Positions 55,650 to 64,000 of a DNA stretch of 64,000 nucleotides are shown here, in pieces (position 1 is the stretch's first letter; the number at the start of each line of letters is the position of its first letter). The stretch covers positions 7,366,501-7,430,500 of the forward strand of contig NC_056765.1 of assembly GCF_018687715.1 (NCBI RefSeq), read 5' to 3'. The translations under genes and the position numbers were made by a program. The notes under the pieces are model-generated. The model did no database searches and was not told the origin of the DNA. It saw nothing but the letters and a program-made list of their open reading frames with translations. This DNA is from Carya illinoinensis (lineage: Eukaryota; Streptophyta; Magnoliopsida; Fagales; Juglandaceae).

Positions 55650-58370
55650 TCTCAAAACATCCATTCCATGATTATACCATGATAAACAATGAATAGGACG
55701 TACGAACCTTCACCAATATTCAAAGACTTCAAAGTTAGGCTCTATATATCATGTCAAAAAGTAAAACAGATTATGATAGATTGTATTATATGTTCAACAG
55801 TCAATAGTATTATATGTTCAACAGTCAATAATATTATATATTTGTTCAACAGTCACTGATGTACAAAACTTCTCAATCAATTATTACAACTTTTCTTATA
55901 AATTTCTATATAAAATAAAATAAATAATTTAATTTAATTTTTCAAATTTTAAAATAAAAAAATATTAAAAAAATTTATTCTAATAATATTTTATTTATTT
56001 TTTAAATTTTATCTCAACTCATATGATGATGTCATCTCATCTCTGAATATTAATTCGGTAAAACTTGTCTTTTACGTAATGAAAAAGAGCCGCAAGTTAC
56101 GGGGACTGCCGATTTGACGGAGCATATACATGTGGGCGTGGCATGATCTTTGGGATGACAAATGGTGTATGTATCAACTTGCCCCTTCAAGCACAATGGG
56201 AGAGAGAGCGGATGGTGAGCCAATGAGCTTGTCATGCACGTGAAGGAGAATTTCTGGACCCTGATTAAAGGTTTGGTAAGCACATAATTTGCATATTGGT
56301 CCTTGTCAGAAATGATCGAGCATGATGCAATTGCCGATTATGGTTTGATCATTCGCCCTTTGAAACAAGAAAGAACGATCTCTTTACATTATGCTTTAAT
56401 ATAATCAATTTGGAAAGGTAGAATCTGCCCCAAGAGCTACAGTGCTACACATTCACCAACAAATAAAATGAAAACCGATGTTTGATAATATTCTTGTATT
56501 GAATAAGAGATAGACGACACCAATATGCTCACATCATAATGTTGGGGGTTGTGAGAGAGAATGCAAGGTTCTTGGAGGGCCACCTCTTCCATTAGGTCCT
56601 AAGCTCCCCAGTGGAAGAAGGCCCAAAACAAATTCTAAGTAAAATTAATTAAAAAGAAAAGAAGACCTAATTAAAATAAATAAATAAATTAACTCAATGA
56701 GAAAATATTAAAAGTATCGAATAGATATTATGTCATTATTAGTTTTAAAAGTATCTCCACTTAATAATTATTTCTCGTACTCTCCTTGTAAAAATACACT
56801 TCTCTTTTGTCATTATTAGTTTAATATATAATATAAAAATTATAAATAGTAAAATCTAATTTTTAAATGTTTATAAAATATTTTTGTATTTTCCTTTGAA
56901 TAGGCAAGAGTCAAAATTTTCCCAAATACATAGATTGTTTATAGAACTTTATTAAAAATAATGATTATAATTGCTTCTAAAACCCGGTTTAGATTTAGAA
57001 AACATTCCATCTCACATTATCTCATCGTTACAATTTTTCTAAATTTTTGCACAAAATATAATAAACAATTCAAAATTTTCAAATCTCAATTTAACTTTTT
57101 CAAATTTTAAAACAATAATAATATTAAAAAATAATATTTTAATAATATTTTATTCAACTTTAATTTTTCATCTAAAATCATTCCATCTTAACTCTGAATC
57201 CAAACCAGCCCTAAGAGTCTAAAGCACGTCTTATAAAATTAAATTAGATCAATTCCTCTCGAAACCGATAATTTTTTAACAAAGATTAAGTCGATTATTA
57301 GTTGAAAAAGTGATATAAAATTCTAATCAGTAATTTACTTTATAAAAGGATGGGAATTATTTTTAAATAAAAAAGTAATGTAAAAATTAAATTTAAAATT
57401 ATTTTATTTTATTTTATTTTATTTTTTTAAATAAAAAAATTCTCGCTTAAAATTTCCGTTTTAGGCCCTACAACATATTGAGCCGCCTGGGTTCTTGTAG
57501 AAGTCCTTAGAACCATGATATAAACTTGTCTATGGAATTTTCTAGAGCCTATATTAGTTTTGGTATTTGAACGAGCAATATTTCAGTGTTTATGAGGTTC
57601 TAAGAGATGAGATTATTTTCAAAATAAATAAGATATCCACAAATATTATAATGATGATCATGAATTCATTTTGCCGAATGAGTATCAAAGAAAGTTTGCA
57701 GATTGGATGATGAATTGTGAGTAATTAGAAGCCCATGAGAGGAAGTGAATTTGAGATAGTGTGAAGGATTGGCTTAATGGGAATCTAATGATGATTACTA
57801 GTAGGACGCTACATGCGGGTCTAAAACAAAATTCCAAAGGACAATCCTTAATCAAAAATCCAACCTAAAGATGATGCAAGAGATCATCAATAACAATCTG
57901 CGAAAAGCCGGTCACAGAAATGTTGTTGACATAAAACTGTCGGTATTCTAAGGATGGAAAGGCCGAAATCATCAGCTTTCGATCAAGCCTAGAAGCCCAA
58001 TTCAAAGAGATCGATCACAACTTAGTCATATACATGGGCCATGGCCATGCAAAAAGAGATTGCCTAAGCCCTTAAATGGCTTTATTTAGTCGGCAACATG
58101 ATCCGAAAATTGAGGGTTGGCAATACTTGGTGTTTGAGGCATATGCACAACATCGACAAGATGACCCTGCAAAAAAAACATCATACATGCTAGTACTGGT
58201 TTTGGATTGTATATTTCATTAACAACAATGTACAATATATTCAAATCAACCATAATATATATATATATATGATTCCCACGATTCTTGGTATACTTTTCTT
58301 TTATATAATAATACAATATAATAAAGAAGAGTTTGCAGTAATTTCAAGATATGCATATAATTATTCTCAA
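55650..58370. repeat. Distal 5' flank of copy E, second copy, with two MITEs
   Basis: A second tandem copy of the 52400-54800 flank, starting 'CTCAAAACATCCATTCCATG' at about 55652. AT-rich MITE relatives are inserted at about 55880-56050 and 56980-57215. The latter ends 'GAATCCAAACCAGCCC', with its surrounding AT-rich block splitting the flank between 56590 and 57490. The sixth copy of the 'CACAACTTAG.CATA' block is at about 57940-58170. No gene. Confidence 0.7.
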
Positions 58371-58374
58371 AAGA

Positions 58375-58740
58375 GATTAAGATGTTTGGGAATAGAGATG
58401 GTTTCATCTCACCTCGTTTCAAAATTTATCATAATTTCCTTTCCAAACATCACCAAAATATAAATATTTTTTAATTTCAAATTTTTAACTTTTTTACCTA
58501 ATCATTATTCAATCATTACAACTTTCCTAAACTCTCAAATAAAAAATAAAAAATAATACTACTTTTTCAATTTTTAAAACAAAATTAATATTAAAAAATT
58601 ATATTCTAATAATATTTTTAACTTTATATATTTTTATTTAAATTTTTCTCTCTCATTTTTCAAAACTCAATAAAATATCTTAACTCAAAACTCAATCAAA
58701 CTAATCCACTATTATTCACAGATTTTTCATCTCATCTCCT
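58375..58740. mobile_element. Diverged MITE relative
   Basis: An AT-rich, ORF-free block with 'AATATTAAAAAATTATATTC' and 'CATCTCATCTCC', resembling the AT-rich MITE family in inverse orientation. Boundaries approximate. Confidence 0.45.
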
Positions 58741-58929
58741 TCACAAAATATGTTAGCTTTTGTAATCACAAATTGCATCAACTTTTGTGGTTCTATGCTC
58801 CCTCATATACTGTCAATCTCACAATGTCTGAGTGGCTCAGATCAAAATTTCAATAAATCCACTCTGATGAAGTCCCCTATATCCATCTCATTACACTCAC
58901 CCATCCAAAACCTTTTGTCTGTCTTGCTT

Positions 58930-60072
58930 AGGCCTGTGCAAAAAACCTAAAGACCCAACCCACTCGAATAGACCTGTTCGATAAAATCAATTTGGATTAG
59001 ATTTTGGGTCAAACCCACTAAATATTGGTTTCAATCCGATTAACCCAACTAACACGTTTATAAACTCTTAAGCTTGTAGATCAAACTCTAGCCGCCTAAC
59101 CCTCCCTATTCTCTTCATCATCACCATTGCCTCTCATCCCCATTCTCTTAAATCTCATAGGATAGAATGATCAAGAGAGAGTGGACCTGGCTAGTATCAA
59201 ATGGACAATCAACGTTGTGAAGCAAGAACTCACAGGTGTTGGCGCGTTTCTTCTTTTCACCAAGAGTTCCAAGAAATATGGCTCTCATGCCAGAGCCATT
59301 TTGTTGACACTACTACTAGTGCTTTTGCTAAACCTGCTATAAAGGGAGCCATGTAGAAGCTGACAAACCCAAAAGACCATCATTTCAATCTCCACATACT
59401 CATTGTTCATACCCCAATAGACCATCTGTTGGGTTTGCTACAGTTGGTATCTTGCAGTCGCTTTCACTTGGGCATCCCAACCTATCCAACCATGTTGCTT
59501 CAAAATTTGTTGCTCTCTAAACTGTTGAAGGACAAATATTATTTAGAGATCCACTTTCTACTGCCAAGGTTAGAAAATCCTTTTTTGTTGGAAAGGTTTT
59601 TTTTCCCAAACTTAAGGTTCATTGATGTAGATAAAAGCATGGTGCAAAGTGGTTGTATTCTTTAAAAATCATGATGGTCTCTATGTCTAGAAGTAAAATC
59701 ATATGTCTTTCTACGGTTATGTGGGTTTTTCTAGTTGGACTTGGTAGGGATGTTTTATTTTAATTTCTTCTATAAGTGGGTTTTTGTATGTAATTAAGCA
59801 ATTTTCAACCAAAAAGATCCTTCATTAGTACATCATATGCATGGTTGGAAAGTGGCAATCACTTTTTTGTTGATTTGTGGATGGCATTTAAGGGCTCAAT
59901 TAATGGAAAAAATCTTGAATATATTTTTTAAAAAGTAATACACACACACACACACACACACAAACCTTAGTTTGACCCTACCCAAATTGGCCAAATTGGT
60001 GGTCTCTTGCTGTCAGATCGGGTCAAGTCGAATCCAAACCCAATCAAAGAGTTTGGCAAGGTCACAGCCCTA
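58930..60072. mobile_element. hAT-like non-autonomous element, about 1.14 kb
   Basis: The ends are inverted: 'AGGCCTGTGCAAAAA' at the left and '...GTCACAGCCCTA' at the right (reverse complement TAGGGCTGTGAC). Both inner flanks carry 'GGGTCAAACCCA' / 'TCGGGTCAAGTCGAATCC' type pairs. The outside sequences CTTGCTT and CTTGCCA are similar, as an old 7-8 bp duplication would be. No transposase. An (AC)n tract lies at about 59940-59963. Internal sequence (59160-59680) is codon-like in places but not identified. Confidence 0.6.
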
Positions 60073-60680
60073 CTTGCCATAATCATCATCATGTTTCTCT
60101 TTCCCATTATCGTTATAATATCCATCACATAGCTTTTTCTTGGTTTTTGCTGGTTCTGCTACAGATTGAGAAAGGCTGGTGCTCTATAATTCGAGTAGCC
60201 TGCTGTAATTGATCTCTTGCCTCTGCAATGAAATGGATCACTACAGCAGCCTCAGAACAACAATACCAACCATCCATAGAAGGCATTACAGTATGCATGC
60301 AAAAACAGATGGAAAGGAAAGCACACATGGCAGCTTCCAAACACAACTAATATCAGATGAGACTCTTTTTAATGAAGACTGCGCAAGGAATACCTTGATG
60401 GCCTGGGGTATCTCTCTGCAAGATCAACACAATTCTGATTGTCCCCCTCTCACTTTGCACAAGAAAATCCACTCCCTTCATCAAAACAGTGAAGATCAAA
60501 TGGTGAGTATCATGCCATCTTCCTTTAATATCAACCCACACTTATTAACATCCATCAACTCACATTCACTTGTGAAAAAATCAACAATCATGTGGATTAG
60601 AAAACCCAGACCAAAACAAACTTCATTTTCAAGAGTATTATTACTTAGTTTGAACAGTTGAAAAGTCCAACATAACTGAC
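60073..60680. other. Unassigned sequence between hAT-like element and LINE
   Basis: Open frames exist on both strands (e.g. + strand 60209-60661). None shows a domain I recognise. It may be the 5' part of the LINE that follows. Confidence 0.35.
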
Positions 60681-60931
60681 CCCAAACCGGTCATTGTAAT
60701 GCAATCGGGCTCACACTCCCTGTGCAGCAATCCCTCACAAACCCAGCTCATTAAATTCTTAGCCCAACTCACTACTCAGACTTGGTCCCAAATCAATCAA
60801 CGAAAACAACTAGAACCACACAAATGATTTCTACACCACATCTCCCAACCAACTCAACTCACGAGGACTACCCTCATCACCTCCATCACTGAAACAACAA
60901 ACAAAAACAGAAGACACCCACATCTAAAAAT

Positions 60932-61138
60932 TTGAGAAATGAATCAAAGAAGAGGCGAATTCAAGAGGGACAAGGAGAGTCAGCTTCTCCTAGAGAGGGA
61001 TCAAAATTTTCAAACATCAAACAAGACAAGTCAAACCATGGAGACTACTCCAATTCTGAGACTGAAGAGGAAATCCCAATAGCCAAATACCTACAGAGAC
61101 TAAGACAACAAGAAATGAAAATCCAAGCAGATAGATGA
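60932..61138 (+). pseudogene. Possible LINE ORF1 C-terminal tail
   Basis: 68 codons, highly charged (KSKKRRIQEGQGES, SNSETEEEIPIAKYLQRLRQ), ending about 130 bp before the endonuclease start. Position and composition suit the end of a LINE ORF1 (RNA-binding protein), but no zinc knuckle is visible, so this is inference. Confidence 0.4.
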
Positions 61139-61269
61139 AGACCACAGTTCTCCCCTTATCACAAGGATGTCCAACACATGGGTAATGCGTCTCAGACCAA
61201 AAATCAAATTGTTTATACTCTTACTAATGAAGTCGAAATGGCAAGGCTTACGTTGCCACCAAATGAAAA

Positions 61270-62110
61270 ATGAAGACTTTATATTGGAACTGCATGGGTC
61301 TAGCTCAACCCCGTGCATTAAGAAATTTGAGGGCAAATATCAGGTTTCTAAAACCTAATTCAGTCTTTCGAAGACAATCTTGCTTGATGTAAATACTCTT
61401 GCAATTGTGAATAGATTAGGTTTTAACTTATATATAAATATCCCACCAAATATTAGATGGGGTGGACTTTTGTTTATGTGGAACCAAGGGATGGATGTAG
61501 AACCTGTGTTTTTTAATAGTAATGTAATGTCTATGTTTGTGTATTTAAATCTTTCTCATAATCCGTGGCTATTAAACCTTGTTTATTGCCCTGCTCAATA
61601 CAGTAAAAAGTAGAATTTTTGGGACACTATAAAGAACATAACCTCAAATTTCAATGGTCTTACTATTAGCATAGGGGATTTTAATTCTATGATTAGACAA
61701 TCTGAAAAAATTGGAGACAGGCCCTTTGCTTGTTCCTCTAAACCGATTAGGCTTAGAGCTTATATGGAAACAAACAGGATAATCAACATTGGCTGTCATG
61801 GTCCAAAATACACCTAGACTAATAATAGACATGGCTATAGGAATATCAAAGAAAGATTAGATAAAGGGGTTGCCAACCACCAATGGATGAATCTATTTCT
61901 CAATGCCACTCTTCAGCACCTCCCTATCACCTTCTTGAACCACTCTCCAATCTTATTGGACACTATGGGAAGAAACTACGTAAGGATTTCCTTTAAGTTT
62001 GAAGAATTTTAGATCAGAGACCCTACCAGCCAAATGGTGATTCGTAAAGTTTGGAGCATTAACTTTGTTGATACTCCCAGTTTCATCTTTTCTAGAAAAC
62101 TAAAAGAGGT
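61270..62110 (+). pseudogene. LINE endonuclease domain (broken)
   Basis: Begins at the ATG at 61270 with 'MKTLYWNCMGLAQPRALRNL', the conserved start of the apurinic-type endonuclease in plant L1 (W N C.G). It continues in shifting frames: 'GGLLFMWN' (about 61453), 'WLLNLVYCPAQYSKK' (61566-61610), 'GDFNSMIRQSEKIGDRPF' (about 61675-61730, the catalytic GDFN motif), and a degenerate stretch to about 62100. Stops at about 61357, 61611 and 61815 inactivate it. Confidence 0.88.
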
Positions 62111-62579
62111 GAAAAAAAAAACTCTAAAAACTTGGAACATAAATCATTTCGGACACATTCAGACCTCTATAAAAAATTTGTTCATAAGCCTTGTCCGAAA
62201 TCCAGAATAAAGATCCCACTAATCAGGAAACTCGTCTTGAAGCGAACTTTAAAGAACAGCTCAATGAACAACTTAGGAGAGAAGAAATTCTATAGAGGTG
62301 GAAATCTAGACTCCAATGGTTAACTACAACCGATCTCAATACAAAATTCTTTTTCTTGTCAACTACTATCAGAAGGAGATCGAACTCCATTGAAAGCATG
62401 AAATTGAACCACAACCATTGGACATCTAATCAAATGACATTCAAAACAATTTTTTGGAATATTTCAAAAATATTTATAAATCTTCCAACCCAGCCACACA
62501 AGTGGTTTTAGAAGAACTCTTCCCCAAAAAAATTTCTGAGGTAGACAATAATTTTCTTTGTGAAACCCCTCCAAGGAGG

Positions 62580-63520
62580 AAATCAATGCCACATTAAATG
62601 GTACTCCTTCAACAAAAGCACCTGGTCCTGATGGGCTCATTGGTCTCTTCTAGAAAGCAGTATTGGGACATTATCAATCTTGATTTTATAGCAGCCATAA
62701 AAAAAAATTTCATTCATGGTAAGCTGCTAAAAGAATTTAGCCATACTTATATTGCTATCATCTCGAAAACAAGCAACCCAAACACTGTGAATCAATTCAA
62801 GCCCATCAGTTTCTCCAATGTTTGCTATAAAGTTATAGCAAAAATCCTTGCAAACAGGCTCAAACAAATTCTTTCAATGATCATTTCTCTCCATCAAACT
62901 GCCTTTGTTCCAAGAATAGTCATCCAAGATAATACCACCTCGTTCAAAAAGTTTTTCATCACTTAGAAAAGAAAAGAAGGAAGAATGGCTTATGGCGGCT
63001 GTTAAAATTGACATAAAAAAAAAAAAAAAAATCTTTTGACTTCATGGAATGGAACTTTATCTTGAGCATTTTTTCAACTCTTGGTTTTCACATAAACTAG
63101 ATCAATTGGATCAAGTAATGCATCACTACTATTTCTTATTTTGTGATTATAAATGGGAACCCTTGTGACTTTTTTCACCGCTCCCGGGGACTCAAGCAAT
63201 AAGATCCCCTATCTCCTTTCCTTTTCATCTTGGGGATTAAAATCCTTACTAGTCTCATTTATAGAAATGAAAACATGGGGCTCCTTAAGGGTATAAAAAT
63301 TAGTAGAAACAATACACCCATTTCCTATCTTCTGTTTATAGATGACCTCATCTTATTTGAAAAAGCCTTTCATCAAAATGCCAAAGGTTTTCTAAATTGT
63401 TTGGAAAAGTATACTTCATGTTCTGGCCAAAAAAAAGTCCACACCAACAAGTCTTACATTCAATTCAATAATAATACTTTGCTTCATGATAAAATGGGGA
63501 TAAAAAAATCTTTTTAGATA
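62580..63520 (+). pseudogene. LINE reverse transcriptase (broken)
   Basis: 'STKAPGPDGLIGLF' (about 62608-62650) is followed by a stop, then 'NTVNQFKPISFSNVCYKVIA' and 'KILANRLKQILSMIISLHQT' with 'AFVPRI' (to 62966). A poly(A)-interrupted region follows. The active-site box is 'FIDDLILFEKAF' (about 63335-63370), where LINEs normally have FADD. 'CSGQKKVHTNKSYIQF' ends the readable RT. Not functional. Confidence 0.9.
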
Positions 63521-63559
63521 TAAAATTACCTCATCAAAGATAAAATATTTAGGTCTCCC

Positions 63560-64000
63560 CCTTTCCTTCAAAGTCTAAAAAAAGTTTCACTTTGAATAAA
63601 TTTAAGAAAGATCTTTGAGAAACTTGCAGGATGGAAGGCAAAATTACTCTCCTAGGCTAGTAGAACTACTCTAATTCGCTCTATTGCCAGTTCCATCCCC
63701 TCCTATGCCATGTTTACTCTTATGATCCCAAAGAATGTCACCAAGAAGATTGATAAAGCATTTTCCAGATTTTGGTGGAGCTTTCCCCCTTAAAATCCAA
63801 AATCTTTACACCAAAATCATAAAAATCCATTTGCATGCTCAAATCTTTAGGGGTCTAGGTCTTAGACAAACTTCTAATTTCAATAAAACTCTTTTGTGCA
63901 AATTAGGTTAGAATATGATAAATGGGAACATTGCCATTTGAAAAAAAAATGCTCTATTAGGAAAATATCTGTACAACTTAAATTTCTTTAACACTCTCCC
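63560..64000 (+). pseudogene. LINE post-RT region, incomplete at window end
   Basis: Fragments such as 'RLIFEKLAGWKAKLLS', 'RTTLIRSIASSIPSYAMFTL', 'FWWSF' and 'GLGLRQTSNFNKTLLCKLG' (63600-63910) match the conserved segment after RT in plant L1 ORF2. The element continues past 64000. Confidence 0.8.

Larger units (their letters stand above)
60680..64000 (+). mobile_element. L1-type LINE, decayed, runs off the window
   Basis: A second LINE, with ORF1-like tail, endonuclease, RT and post-RT region in order on the + strand. Stops and frameshifts are frequent. The upstream border is not defined, and the 3' end lies beyond 64000. Its RT is clearly diverged from the LINE at 7785 ('FIDDLILFEKA' against 'FADDSVVF'), so it is a different family. 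Confidence 0.85.

Noticed and set aside
60125..60346. Minus-strand ORF of 73 codons
   Set aside because: Overlaps a plus-strand ORF, shows no known domain and has no support from neighbours.

Overview
This is nuclear DNA from a dicot plant, probably woody. It is AT-rich and gene-poor. Its only recognisable host genes are cytochrome P450s with canonical plant GT-AG introns, set among plant-type Ty1/copia elements, L1-like LINEs and MITEs. A recurrent AT-rich MITE that begins and ends in 'TTTGGATTC'/'GAATCCAAAC' resembles one I associate with Fagales genomes such as walnut relatives. That placement is inference, not a demonstrated identification.

The backbone is a degenerate tandem array of CYP714-family P450 genes (CYP72 clan), all on the minus strand. 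Listed by + coordinate: copy A is an exon-1 scrap (1539-1660). Copy B has all five exons (20922-23153) but an in-frame TAA in exon 3. Copy C has all five exons (32819-35778) but TGG->TGA in exon 4. Copy D is exon 1 only (42318-42618), cut off by a copia element. Copy E (48741-50997) has five exons and an uninterrupted 518-codon reading frame, and is the only copy that looks functional. Intron positions and exon lengths are the same in B, C and E (about 298/227/248/358/426 bp). The 5' and 3' flanks are duplicated with the genes, so comparing units exposes later insertions very cleanly.

Insertions, by region: a complete but decayed minus-strand copia with 203-bp LTRs and a GCTCA target duplication (1804-6458); a 5'-truncated L1-type LINE (7785-11185); an 8-kb composite insertion (about 12292-20318) with a LTR/leader-like piece carrying 51-bp tandem repeats and a nested copia element (13666-20023); two 5'-truncated poly(A) retroelements sharing a 3' tail, with 15- and 17-bp target duplications (26277-26775, 52991-54216); a 695-bp solo LTR with a GATAA duplication (37576-38270); the 3' half of a Tork-like copia (39875-42247); a 1.8-kb near-palindrome (43651-45441); a hAT-like non-autonomous element (58930-60072); and a second LINE running off the window (about 60680-64000).

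The most unusual object is the 13666-20023 copia element. Between its primer-binding site and its decayed pol it carries a GC-rich island. The island contains a recognisable N-terminal piece of a CYP716-type P450 (about 14172-14310) and a piece of cytosolic ribosomal protein S9 (about 14620-14686), apparently host gene fragments captured by the retroelement. Its pol contains a 372-bp direct duplication, a 154-bp triplication inside reverse transcriptase, and an inserted segment with a TATA-led antisense ORF of 141 codons (18314-18739). No RNA genes, CRISPR arrays or organellar genes were recognised.
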